From: Actinoplanes sp. NBC_00393
GTDB lineage: Bacteria > Actinomycetota > Actinomycetes > Mycobacteriales > Micromonosporaceae
Length of the DNA stretch: 64,000 bases
Reading direction: 5' to 3'
Assembly: GCF_036053395.1 (NCBI RefSeq)
Contig: NZ_CP107942.1
Location: forward strand, 1,578,501 to 1,642,500
Part shown: positions 32,222 to 40,783 of the stretch, piece by piece
Position numbering within the stretch: position 1 is the stretch's first letter
Layout of the letters: each line of letters starts with the position of its first letter
Program-made: the position numbers and the translations under genes
The notes under the pieces: generated by a model
The model's database searches: none
What the model saw: the letters and a program-made list of their open reading frames with translations, nothing else
What the model was told of the DNA's origin: nothing

Positions 32222-34531
32222 ATGCTCAAGAGAACGAAGATGATGATCGCCGCCGGCGCGGTCGTCGTGGCCGTGCCGGTCGGCATGGTGGCGATCTCGA
32301 TGATGCCGGCGGCCGCCGCGGTGGCCCCGGTCGCGGGCGGCGTCTACACGCTGGCGTCGGGAGCGAGCGGCAAGTGCGTCGACGTCACCGGCGCGTCCAC
32401 TGCCAACTCGGCCCTGCTCGTCCAGGTCGCCTGCAACGCGGCCGCCACCGACCAGCAGTGGAAGGTCAGCGCCCAGTTCAATCTGGCCAACGTCAACAGC
32501 GGCCGGTGCATCGACGTGCCCAGTGCCTCGACGGTCTCCGGCACGCAGCTGCAGCAGTACGGCTGCGGCGACGGACTGAAGACGAACCAGCAGTGGACCT
32601 TCACCGCGTCGTCGGCGGCGTCCGGGAAATACCTGGTCAAAAGCGTGGCGACCGGGTTGTGCATCAGCAACAAGGACGGGTCGACGGCCGGCAACAACCC
32701 GATCGTGCAGGAGACCTGTTCGGACATCTCCCGCATGCAGTGGTCCTTCAGCTACGTCTCCGGGCCGACCACAGCGCCCACCTCTGCGCCGCCGGCCAAC
32801 GGCCGCCAGATGGAAGACCTGGACCGAGGGCTGATCAGCGTACGCTCGGGAAGCGCGAACCTCGTGTCGTGGCGCCTGCTCGGCACCGAAGCCGCGTCGA
32901 CCGGGTTCAACGTCTACCGGTCCGGGACGAAGCTGAACTCCTCGCCGATCACGAACTCGACGAACTACCTGGACTCGGGTGCGGCGGCGAACGCGTCGTA
33001 CACGGTCCGGGCGGTGGTGAACGGCGCCGAGCAGGCCGACTCGCCGGCGTCGCTGACCTTCGCCAACGGCTACCTGGACGTGAAACTGCAGGTGCCGCCG
33101 GCGGGCAGCGACTACACCTACTCGGCCAACGACGCGTCGGTCGGTGACCTGGACGGCGACGGCGACTACGAGATCGTGCTGAAGTGGGATCCGTCGAACG
33201 CCAAGGACAACTCGCAGTCCGGGGTCACCGGGAACGTGTTCGTCGACGCGTACCGGCTGGACGGCACCCGGCTGTGGCGCATCGACCTGGGCCGCAACAT
33301 CCGGGCCGGGGCGCATTACACCCAGTTCCAGGTGTACGACTATGACGGCGACGGCAAGGCCGAAGTCGCCATGAAGACCGCGGACGGCACGAAGTCCGGC
33401 ACCGGCGTGGTGATCGGGTCGTCTTCCGCCGACTACCGCAACTCGTCGGGCTACGTCCTGAGCGGGCCGGAATACCTGACCATGTTCAACGGGCAGACCG
33501 GGGCCGCGATGTCGACGGTCAACTACACGCCGGCCCGGGGGACGGTTTCGTCGTGGGGTGACTCGTACGGCAACCGGGTCGACCGGTTCCTGGCCGGCAC
33601 CGCGTACCTGGACGGCCAGCGGCCCAGCCTGATCATGGCCCGCGGCTACTACACCCGCGCGGTGGTGGCCGCCTGGGACTTTCGCAACGGCACGCTGACC
33701 CAGCGCTGGGTCTACGACTCGGGCACCAGCAACACCGGCGCCTACGGGCAGGGCAACCACCAGCTGTCCATCGCGGATGCGGATCAGGACGGCAAGGACG
33801 AGATCATGTACGGCGCCGCGGCGATCAACGACGACGGCAAGCTGCTGTGGCGCAGCGGCCTCGGCCACGGCGACGCCCTGCACGTCGGCGACTTCATCCC
33901 GTCCCGCGCCGGCCTGGAGGTCTACCGCCCGTCGGAGAGCACCACCCAGCGCACCGACGCCATGCTCGACGCCAAGACCGGCGCGATCATCTGGTCGCAC
34001 GCGGCCTGCGGCTGCGACAACGGCCGGGCGGTTGCCGGCGACGTGTACGCCGGAAGCGCCGGCGCCGAAGCCTGGTCCTCGTCGGTCGACGGCCTGTCCA
34101 ACACTAGCGGCGCCAACATCGGCCGCAAGCCGTCCTCGACCAACTTCCTGGCCTGGTGGGACGCCGACCCGGTCCGCGAACTCGTCGACGCCACCCGCGT
34201 CGACAAGTACGGCACCAGCGGCGACACCCGCCTGCTCACCGGCTCCGGGGTGGCCTCCAACAACAGCACCAAGCAGACACCGGCGGTCTCCGGCGACCTG
34301 TTCGGCGACTGGCGCGAGGAGATCGTCTGGCGCTTGTCCGACTCGTCGGCGTTGCGCATCTACAGCACCCCGACGGTCACCGACCGGCGCATCACGACGC
34401 TGATGCACGACTCCCAGTACCGGGTGGCTGTGGCCTGGCAGAACACCGCCTACAACCAGCCGCCGCACCCGTCGTTCTTCCTGGGCAACGGCATGACCAC
34501 GCCGCCCCAGCCCGCCATCTACGTCCGCTGA
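32222..34531 (+). CDS. Secreted rhamnogalacturonan lyase (PL11) with N-terminal CBM13
   Basis: A 769-residue secreted pectin-degrading enzyme. A signal peptide (about 1-34, cleavage after AAA) is followed by a ricin-type beta-trefoil (about 38-178, with GKCVDV, GRCIDV and GLCISN repeats), a Thr/Pro linker and a PL11 catalytic domain (about 194-769). The latter contains VGDLDGDGDYEIVLKWDP, YDYDGDGKAEVAMKTADG and GDSYGNRVDRFLAGTAYLDG, typical calcium-binding propeller motifs of YesW/YesX-type lyases. GGAAGGAG precedes the ATG. It splits the rhamnogalacturonan I backbone; no uptake genes for the products are adjacent. Confidence 0.95.
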   Translation: MLKRTKMMIAAGAVVVAVPVGMVAISMMPAAAAVAPVAGGVYTLASGASGKCVDVTGASTANSALLVQVACNAAATDQQWKVSAQFNLANVNSGRCIDVPSASTVSGTQLQQYGCGDGLKTNQQWTFTASSAASGKYLVKSVATGLCISNKDGSTAGNNPIVQETCSDISRMQWSFSYVSGPTTAPTSAPPANGRQMEDLDRGLISVRSGSANLVSWRLLGTEAASTGFNVYRSGTKLNSSPITNSTNYLDSGAAANASYTVRAVVNGAEQADSPASLTFANGYLDVKLQVPPAGSDYTYSANDASVGDLDGDGDYEIVLKWDPSNAKDNSQSGVTGNVFVDAYRLDGTRLWRIDLGRNIRAGAHYTQFQVYDYDGDGKAEVAMKTADGTKSGTGVVIGSSSADYRNSSGYVLSGPEYLTMFNGQTGAAMSTVNYTPARGTVSSWGDSYGNRVDRFLAGTAYLDGQRPSLIMARGYYTRAVVAAWDFRNGTLTQRWVYDSGTSNTGAYGQGNHQLSIADADQDGKDEIMYGAAAINDDGKLLWRSGLGHGDALHVGDFIPSRAGLEVYRPSESTTQRTDAMLDAKTGAIIWSHAACGCDNGRAVAGDVYAGSAGAEAWSSSVDGLSNTSGANIGRKPSSTNFLAWWDADPVRELVDATRVDKYGTSGDTRLLTGSGVASNNSTKQTPAVSGDLFGDWREEIVWRLSDSSALRIYSTPTVTDRRITTLMHDSQYRVAVAWQNTAYNQPPHPSFFLGNGMTTPPQPAIYVR

Positions 34532-34557
34532 CCCCTGGGGCTGGGCCCCGCACCCGC

Positions 34558-34716
34558 GGCTGACGTTCAGCGCTGCCTCGCACCTGAAAGGCGACGCTGG
34601 CCGTCGGCCGCGCACCCCGGCTGACGCCGAGTGCTGCCTCTGGGGCGGGGAGGCGACGCTGGGCGTCAGCTGTGTTGCTCGGCTGTCGCTGAGTGCTGCC
34701 TGTAGTGGGTGGGCGC
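34558..34716. repeat. Second locus of the 62-bp repeat family, two copies plus a partial
   Basis: Units start at 34558 (61 bp), 34619 (62 bp) and 34681 (partial). They share GGCTGACG, GTGCTGCCT, GGCGACGCTGGGCGTCAGC and TTGCTC with the array at 26733. Copies are more diverged from one another than in that array. The rest of the 389-bp gap (34717-34920) shows no recognisable element. Confidence 0.85.
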
Positions 34717-34920
34717 GGCCGGCTGAGGTGGGCGAGCCCGGCCGGGCGTTCGGCCGGGAGCGCGCCGACGAGGCGGATAACGGCTGCGGCTGGACGAGGT
34801 TGGGCGCCTCCGCGCCGCGACCGCCGACGTGCCCTCGGCGCGTGGGGAACGTGGAGCGCACGCGTTGATGGTGTTCGCCTGGGATTTCGCAGGCCGTACC
34901 CACTCGATAGCCTGCCCGCT

Positions 34921-35514
34921 ATGGGGACTGCGGAGCTCGAGGAACTGATCGTCGCCGACGCCGCGGCGCTGCGCGGGTGGATGCTGGAGCACCATGCCAC
35001 CTCGCCCGGGGTGTGGCTCGCCCTCACCAGGAAGGGCGGCGCCGTCACCACGCTGACTTGGCAGCAGGCGGTGGACCAGGCTCTGTGTTTCGGCTGGATC
35101 GACGGCCAGGCCCGCCGGCGCGACGAGGCTTCGTCGTGGATCCGGTTCACTCCGCGCCGGGCCCGCAGCTCCTGGTCGCAGCGCAACGTCGGACACGTGG
35201 CCAGGCTCGAGGAGCAGGGGCTGATGCAGCCGGCGGGCCGCGCGGCGGTGGAGGCGGCGAAGGCGGACGGGCGGTGGGCAGCCGCCTATGCGCCGCCGTC
35301 GGAGGCCGAGGTTCCGGACGACCTGGCCGCGGCGATCGCCGTCGATCCGGCAGCGCAGGCGATGTTCGACGTGCTCACCAAGGCCAACCGGTTCGCGCTG
35401 ATCCACCGCCTCAACGCGGTCAAGCGGGCCGAGACCCGGGAGCGGAAGATCCGCGAGTTCGTCGCGATGCTGGCCCGGCAGGAGACCATCTACCCACAGA
35501 AGGCCAAGCCTTAG
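34921..35514 (+). CDS. YdeI/OmpD-associated family protein
   Basis: A 197-residue protein with the family hallmarks GVWLALTRKG, QALCFGWIDGQARRRD, FTPRRARSSWSQRNV and the C-terminal helical FDVLTKANRFALIHRLNAVKRAETRERKI region (bacteriocin-protection YdeI/OmpD-associated type). These small cytosolic proteins are widespread; biochemical function is unproven. The ATG at 34921 gives the family's usual start; open sequence upstream is repeat-derived. Confidence 0.88.
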   Translation: MGTAELEELIVADAAALRGWMLEHHATSPGVWLALTRKGGAVTTLTWQQAVDQALCFGWIDGQARRRDEASSWIRFTPRRARSSWSQRNVGHVARLEEQGLMQPAGRAAVEAAKADGRWAAAYAPPSEAEVPDDLAAAIAVDPAAQAMFDVLTKANRFALIHRLNAVKRAETRERKIREFVAMLARQETIYPQKAKP

Positions 35515-35548
35515 CCTGCGCCGGGCCGGGTGCCGCGATGGCCGATGT

Positions 35549-35662
35549 ATGGACCTGTCGAACTTCACGACGGCGCCGGGCGCTGAAATCAGCGTGTGGG
35601 ATTGCTCGACCTGGGTCCCGGGCGTCGCCGGCAACCGGGCGCAGCAGTTCTACCTCGTCTGA
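35549..35662 (+). pseudogene. Remnant of a ricin-type (CBM13) lectin domain
   Basis: A 37-residue open frame, with LDLSNFTTAPGAEISVWDC followed by NRAQQFYLV and a stop, matches the last repeat of a beta-trefoil (LDL...G..V.VWDC.....NQQF.L). It has no signal peptide, no ribosome-binding site and only one trefoil repeat, so it is probably the 3' end of a lost secreted hydrolase gene. The intact trefoil in the nearby lyase differs in sequence, so it is not a simple copy of that. Confidence 0.55.
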
Positions 35663-36363
35663 CCGCCCCGTGTGGCCGCCCAATCCCTGCATTGGGCGGC
35701 CGACCGCGCGCACCAGCCCGCCCTGCTTTCGAGCCGGCCGGACCCGCCCCGGCTGGCAGAGCACCGTGCGCGCGGCGGCCGGCTCTCTGCGGGGGAGACC
35801 TTCCGGATCAGCGGCCACACCCGTAGCGGGTGTACCTACACCCGCTACGGGTGTGCCGGCGTTCGGGAACCCATATGTCGCCGGGCCCCCGGTACCTGCC
35901 CACCGGGTGGCGCCGAAGGCAGGTTCTGGGGCGCTCAACCGGCCCGACCCGGAGGAGACGTGGCCCGCCTCTGTCCCGCCAGCCACCGCCGCCGAGTCCC
36001 GCTGCCGGGCGTGGGGTGCGACGAGACAAGGCTCGTACGGGCTGCCGGCAATCGCGTCGTACACCTCGCCCTGCACCATGGCGAGGCTGCGGGTGCCGCG
36101 CGGTCGAGGACTGCCGGGGCGGTCTCGTAGACGGATATCCGGAGAGTCTATTGACGCCAATCGATGACCTCCGCCGGTGGCGAAAACGGGCATCGGCCTC
36201 TACCCGGCGGCTGGGCGGCCGTCCTCATAGGATGGATCAGCAACCCTCTGTCAATCAGGCCTCAACCCGGACGAATGGATCTTGTTGTCCGGGTGTTGTC
36301 GCGGCGTTTGCCTGGTGATGCGATCATGCTGGGTCGTTGGTCGGACCGGTAATGGGGGAACGG
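35663..36363. other. Gene-poor stretch with no recognisable intact gene
   Basis: Several open frames exist on both strands, but none has a known motif, a credible start or consistent third-position bias across its length. The notable element is the nested palindrome at 35817-35854. Together with the ricin remnant at the left, this suggests a decayed insertion or gene-loss scar between the YdeI-like gene and the LCP gene. The LCP promoter should lie in the last 150 bp, but I cannot place it. Confidence 0.6.
35817..35854. repeat. Nested 38-bp perfect inverted repeat
   Basis: An 18-base arm (35817-35834) and its exact complement (35837-35854) are separated by CC. Each arm is itself a hairpin: ACACCCG-TAG-CGGGTGT and ACACCCG-CTA-CGGGTGT. 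The element can therefore form either two small hairpins or one long cruciform. It is not beside a transposase and does not follow a stop codon closely, so neither insertion-sequence end nor simple terminator explains it. Confidence 0.85.
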
Positions 36364-37497
36364 GTGGCTGAAACCGCGAAGAAGCGTCGCGCACCGCTGT
36401 GGGCTCGGCTCTGTGTGGCCGGCGGTGCGGTCGTTCTGGTGGCCAGTGGGGGCACCGCTGTCACCGGGCAGGCGCTGATCGCCAAGTACACGGGCGCGGT
36501 CACCGACAACAGCCTCCTGACGGACCAGGCGGCCGAGGCCGCCGTCCCCAAGACCAATCTCAAGGGCGCGCTGAACATTCTGCTCGTCGGCATCGACCCG
36601 CGGGACGAGACCACCCCGCCGCTGTCCGACTCGATCATCGTGGCACACATCCCCGCCGACCGGTCTCGGGCGTACCTGTTCTCCATGCCCCGCGACCTGT
36701 ATGTGGAGATTCCCGAGTTCCCGGCCGCCAACGTCCGGTCCCACCACGCCAAGATCAACGCGGCGATGTCGCTGGGCAGCCAGACCGGCAAGGAGAAGCC
36801 GGACGTGGCCTCCGGCTTCCAGCTGCTCTCCAAGACGGTCCGCAACCACACCGGGATCAAGAAGTTCGACGCCGGCGCGATCATCAACTTCGGCGGCTTC
36901 AAGAAGATCGTCGAAGCGCTCGGCGGCGTCAACATGGTGATCGACCAGAACGTGAAGTCCGAGCACCTCAAGCCGGACGGCACCGGCCGCGACCGGCTGC
37001 CGCAGTGCCAGGGACACCACCGCTGCTCCCGGCCGTACACCGGGCCGCAGAAGGAGTACAAGAAGAGCAGCAAGCCGGTGCACCTGGAAGCCTGGGAGGC
37101 GCTCGACTACGTGCGCCAGCGCTACGGCCTGCCCCGCACCGACTACGACCGCCAGCGCCACCAGCAGCAGTTCATCAAGGCCATGGCGAAGCAGGCGATG
37201 AGCAAGGACGTGGTGACGAACCCGTCGAAGCTGACCAAGGTGATGGGCGCGGCCGGCGACTCGCTGACCTTCGCCGGCGGCGACCACAGCATCATCGACT
37301 GGGCCCTCGAGCTCAAGGACATGAACACCGACGACATGGTCACGGTGAACCTGCCCGGCGGTGGCCTGGGCACCGGCAGCAACTACAAGGGCGAGCAGTT
37401 CGCCGACTCGGTCGACGGCTTCTTCGAGGCGGTGGCGAAGGACGAGGTGGGCGAGTTCCTGCTCGACCACCCCGAGTTCGTCAACAAGGAGGGCTAG
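36364..37497 (+). CDS. LytR-CpsA-Psr (LCP) family cell-wall glycopolymer ligase
   Basis: A protein of about 377 residues. An N-terminal membrane helix (about 13-38) anchors an extracytoplasmic LCP domain with NILLVGIDPRDETTPPLSDSI, SMPRDLYVEIP, the Asn/His region HHAKINAAMSLG and the YVRQRYGLPRTDYDRQRHQQQ arginine cluster. LCP enzymes transfer lipid-linked polymers such as arabinogalactan or teichoic-type chains to peptidoglycan. GGGGGAA sits 5 bp before the GTG at 36364; an ATG at 36352 would add four residues. Its TAG stop lies in a CTAG shared with the convergent gene's stop. Confidence 0.92.
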   Translation: MAETAKKRRAPLWARLCVAGGAVVLVASGGTAVTGQALIAKYTGAVTDNSLLTDQAAEAAVPKTNLKGALNILLVGIDPRDETTPPLSDSIIVAHIPADRSRAYLFSMPRDLYVEIPEFPAANVRSHHAKINAAMSLGSQTGKEKPDVASGFQLLSKTVRNHTGIKKFDAGAIINFGGFKKIVEALGGVNMVIDQNVKSEHLKPDGTGRDRLPQCQGHHRCSRPYTGPQKEYKKSSKPVHLEAWEALDYVRQRYGLPRTDYDRQRHQQQFIKAMAKQAMSKDVVTNPSKLTKVMGAAGDSLTFAGGDHSIIDWALELKDMNTDDMVTVNLPGGGLGTGSNYKGEQFADSVDGFFEAVAKDEVGEFLLDHPEFVNKEG

Positions 37498-38105
37498 GCC
37501 GCGGCGCCGCAGGCCGGCAACGCGGGCGCGGTGGCCAGGGTTCGCACGGTGATGTCGCGGGTCCGGGCCACCACGCGGCCGGTGTCGTTCTCGGTCTCGG
37601 TGAGGGCGCGGCCGTGCAGCGGCGCCAGCGGCACGCTCTCCACGGTGTCGCCGCCGGGACCGGGGCGTGAGGCCACGCCGTCGGTGACGGTCCACCCGTC
37701 GGTGGTGGCGGCGTCCACCGGGCCGAACGCTTCGGCGAGCAGCGCCGGCAGGCGGTCCGGGACGTCGACTTCGTCGGTCTCGGCGGCGCAGCCGGGCGCT
37801 TCGGCGATGCTGGTGCCGCCGTCGCGGCTCCAGGCGCCGCGGTACGCGACCACGCCGTCACTGACCTCGGCGGTGTCCATGCTGCTCACCCTGCCGTCGG
37901 CGTCGAGGGTCAGCACGGTCCGGACCCGCGCGGCCGGTTCGCCGGACTGGTCGGCCACCCAGGAGACCTCCAGCACCCGGGCCCGGCTCCAGGCCGGGTC
38001 GACCACGTCGAAAGGCGCCGGGGCGGCGGTGCAACCGGCCAGCAGGACAGCGGCAAGCGCGCCCGGTACGAGGACCGGGCGCGCACCCCAGGGACGGGTC
38101 AGCAC
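37494..38105 (-). CDS. Putative lipoprotein of unknown function
   Basis: A 203-residue protein with a GTG start. The signal peptide ends in the lipobox LLAGC (Cys25), so it should be membrane-anchored outside. The rest is beta-rich and acidic with two further cysteines (PGCAAE, PACGAA) but no family I recognise. Its start overlaps the upstream stop by 7 bp. Its stop TAG is on the complementary strand of the LCP stop. Confidence 0.75.
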   Translation of the reverse strand: MLTRPWGARPVLVPGALAAVLLAGCTAAPAPFDVVDPAWSRARVLEVSWVADQSGEPAARVRTVLTLDADGRVSSMDTAEVSDGVVAYRGAWSRDGGTSIAEAPGCAAETDEVDVPDRLPALLAEAFGPVDAATTDGWTVTDGVASRPGPGGDTVESVPLAPLHGRALTETENDTGRVVARTRDITVRTLATAPALPACGAAA

Positions 38106-38500
38106 TTGAACCGGTGCTTCGCCGAGTACTCGTGCGGCTCGTTGATGATGTTGTTGGTGGCCCAGATCTTCCCCCGGTACGTGTAGGTGCCGGTGCCCTT
38201 GCACTTCCAGGCGAGCGGCCCCTGCACGGTCTTGCCGGCCTTCACCCCGTAGATGACCCGCTTGTTCTTGGTCTGCCACCAGCCGAGGCCCTTGTAGCGC
38301 TGCAACTCGGCGAGCGCGTGCCAGTACTTGGGTAGGCATGCCGACGCACGTGCCCGCACGTACGCCCCCGACTTGTACGGCTTGCCGACCGAGATCGCGT
38401 CACACCCCGCGACCGCCGGACTGCTCGTGGCGGTCACCAGACCACCGGTGAGCAGGGTGGCCGCGGTGGCTGCCGCGACCAGCATCCGTCGTGTTCTCAA
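38099..38500 (-). CDS. Small secreted four-cysteine protein
   Basis: A 133-residue protein with a Sec signal peptide (about 1-31, cleavage near AVA-GC). The mature part is basic and aromatic-rich (KGLGWWQTKNKR, GTYTYRGKIW) with Cys33, Cys55, Cys100 and Cys133, which could form two disulfides, the last residue being Cys. I do not recognise a family. It overlaps the lipoprotein gene by 7 bp, so the two are probably made and exported together. Confidence 0.75.
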   Translation of the reverse strand: MRTRRMLVAAATAATLLTGGLVTATSSPAVAGCDAISVGKPYKSGAYVRARASACLPKYWHALAELQRYKGLGWWQTKNKRVIYGVKAGKTVQGPLAWKCKGTGTYTYRGKIWATNNIINEPHEYSAKHRFKC

Positions 38501-38608
38501 AACTGTCCCCCCAGTTCAGTGACGTTGTCGTCCTGGAGAACACGGTGACTCAGGTCGATATGTGCGGGCCAGGAAGTTACCCGGCAGTTAAGCGGAAGAT
38601 CACCTTGG

Positions 38609-40783
38609 GTGACGGGTCGTATCGTGGGCCGCGTGTTCGCGAAGATGCTCACAGGACATCGGCGGCGGGCCAACCTCACCCAGGAGGATCTGGCCGAGCG
38701 GACCGGTCTGAGCGTGCGCAGCATCCGGGACCTGGAGGCCGGCCGGGTGGCCCGGCCGCGCCCGTCCACTCTGAAGCTGCTGTCCGACGCGTTCGCGCTG
38801 TCGGCCGTGGAACGGGAGCGGTTCCTGGCGGCCGCGCATCCGCCGCCGGCTGCTGGGCCGCGTCAGCTGCCGCTGGACGTGCCGGGCTTCTCCGGCCGCG
38901 ACGACGAGCTCGCCGCCCTCGACGCTCTGCTGGCGCAGTCGGCGGCGACAGTCGTGCTGGCGGCCGTCGGTGGTCTCGCCGGGGTAGGCAAGACCGCGCT
39001 GGCCGTGCACTGGGCACACCGGTGCGCCGGCCGGTTCCCCGACGGCCAGCTCTACGCCAACCTGCGCGGGTTCGATCCGGCGCCGTCGGTCGCCGACCCG
39101 GCCGAGGTGCTGCGGGGCTTCCTGGAGGCCCTCGACGTGCCGGCCGCACGCATCCCGGCCGGTACGGACGCCCGCGCCGCCCTCTACCGCGGGCTGCTCT
39201 GCGACCGGCGGATGCTCGTCGTGCTGGACAACGCCCGCGACGAGGAACAGGTGCTGCCCCTGCTGCCCGGCGCCGGCGCCAGCGGGGTGCTGGTGACCAG
39301 CCGGGACCAGCTCCCGGGGCTGATTGCGGCGGCCGGCGCGCAGCCGCTGACGCTCGGCGTGCTGACCGGGCACGAGGCGCACACGTTGCTCGCCGCGCGG
39401 GTCGGCACGACGCGGCTGGTCGCCGACCCGGAGGCGGTGACGCGGATCGTCGGCGCCACGGCCGGCCTGCCGCTGGCGCTGACCATGGTCGCCGCCCGGA
39501 TCGCCGTGCACCCGGACTTCCCGCTCGCCGCGTTCGCCGACGACCTGGGCGTCACGGCTGATCTGCAGCGGGTGTTCTCCTGGTCGTACCGAGCGCTTGC
39601 GCCGCCGACGGCCCGGCTGTTCCGGGCGCTCGGGTCGCATCCGGGTCCCGACGTGACCGCGCCCGCGGCGGCCGCGCTCGCCGGTGAGCCGGAGGCCGAG
39701 ATCGCCCCGCGGCTGACCGAGCTGGCCCGGCTGCATCTGCTCATCGAACACCGGCCGGGCCGTTTCCTGCTGCACGATCTGGTCCGGGACTACGCCGCCG
39801 CGATCGCCGATCCGGAACCGTCGCGGTACGAGCGGCTGTACCGGCACTACCTCACCGAGGCAGGCGCCGCCGCGGTCGCCTACCAGCCGCAGTGGGTGGT
39901 CCCGATCCCGCGCCCGCAGCACTTGCCGTCCACCGAGCAGGCCCGCGCCTACTTCGACGCCGAGCATCAGGTGCTCGCCGCCGTCGTGCGCCAGGCCGCC
40001 GAGCGCTGCGCCGCCGGCTACACGTGGCAGCTGGCCTGGGCCCTGGCGGCGTGGTACGCCCCGAGCGGCCGCTGGGCAGCGCACGAGGTGCTGCAACGGC
40101 TCGCCCTGGAGGTGTCCCGGGCCACCGGCGACGACGCCGGGGCGGCGACCGCCAGCCGATTGCTCGCCCGCGCCGAGATCCGCCGCAACCGACTGCCCGA
40201 TGCCGAGCGGCACCTGCGGGACGCCCACGACCTGTACGGCCGGCTGGCCGATCCGGGTGGGCAGGCGCAGGTCCTGCACAACCTCACCGAGGTGCTGCAG
40301 ATGTCCGGCCGCTCCGCCGAGGCCATCGAGGCAGCCTTCGAGGCGGTCCGGTTGCGCCGCGAGACCGGTGACCTCGACGGCGAGGCCCGCTCCCTCAACG
40401 CTCTCGGCTGGCTGCACGCGCTGGCCGGGGAGTTCGACGAGGCGGTCGCCTGCTGCTCGGCGGCGCTGGCGGTGCAACGCACCCGCGGCGACCGCAACGG
40501 GCAGGCGGCCACGCTGGACAGCCTGGCCATCGCGTACGACGGTCTGGGCCACAACGAGGAGGCGACGGCCGCTGCCGAGGAGGCGATCGGGCTGTTCCGG
40601 GCTTCCGGGGACCGCTACCACGAGGCCGAGACGCTGAGCCGGCTGGGCGACATCAGGATGGGCGCCGGGGACCGGGCGGCCGCCGTCGAGGCGTGGCGCG
40701 CCGCGCTGCTGATCTTCGACGACCTCGAGGTGCCCGCCGCGGACGACCTGCGGCGGCGGCTCAGTCCCGGTTCGCCGCGGTGA
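38609..40783 (+). CDS. STAND-type regulator: XRE helix-turn-helix, NB-ARC ATPase, TPR
   Basis: A 724-residue regulator. An XRE helix-turn-helix (about 12-65, LTQEDLAERTGLSVRSIRDLEAG) is followed by an NB-ARC ATPase with Walker A GLAGVGKTA (122-130) and Walker B MLVVLDN. C-terminal tetratricopeptide repeats (about 480-720) have ALGWLHALAGEFDEAVACC-like units. Such proteins act as ATP-dependent switches controlling secondary metabolism or development. Several GTGs are possible starts (38609, 38624, 38633); I keep the longest. Its end overlaps the convergent fahA by 23 bp. Confidence 0.9.
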   Translation: MTGRIVGRVFAKMLTGHRRRANLTQEDLAERTGLSVRSIRDLEAGRVARPRPSTLKLLSDAFALSAVERERFLAAAHPPPAAGPRQLPLDVPGFSGRDDELAALDALLAQSAATVVLAAVGGLAGVGKTALAVHWAHRCAGRFPDGQLYANLRGFDPAPSVADPAEVLRGFLEALDVPAARIPAGTDARAALYRGLLCDRRMLVVLDNARDEEQVLPLLPGAGASGVLVTSRDQLPGLIAAAGAQPLTLGVLTGHEAHTLLAARVGTTRLVADPEAVTRIVGATAGLPLALTMVAARIAVHPDFPLAAFADDLGVTADLQRVFSWSYRALAPPTARLFRALGSHPGPDVTAPAAAALAGEPEAEIAPRLTELARLHLLIEHRPGRFLLHDLVRDYAAAIADPEPSRYERLYRHYLTEAGAAAVAYQPQWVVPIPRPQHLPSTEQARAYFDAEHQVLAAVVRQAAERCAAGYTWQLAWALAAWYAPSGRWAAHEVLQRLALEVSRATGDDAGAATASRLLARAEIRRNRLPDAERHLRDAHDLYGRLADPGGQAQVLHNLTEVLQMSGRSAEAIEAAFEAVRLRRETGDLDGEARSLNALGWLHALAGEFDEAVACCSAALAVQRTRGDRNGQAATLDSLAIAYDGLGHNEEATAAAEEAIGLFRASGDRYHEAETLSRLGDIRMGAGDRAAAVEAWRAALLIFDDLEVPAADDLRRRLSPGSPR

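Noticed and set aside
31823..34903. 1026-codon minus-strand open frame across metG, the lyase and the repeat
   Set aside because: High GC leaves antisense frames open. The translation has no motifs and both real genes on the plus strand are unmistakable.
35817..35854. Insertion-sequence terminal repeats
   Set aside because: Arms are 2 bp apart and no transposase lies nearby, so this is not an element end.
38099..38500. Bacteriocin-type toxin
   Set aside because: Secreted and Cys-containing, but no immunity, modification or dedicated export gene is adjacent.
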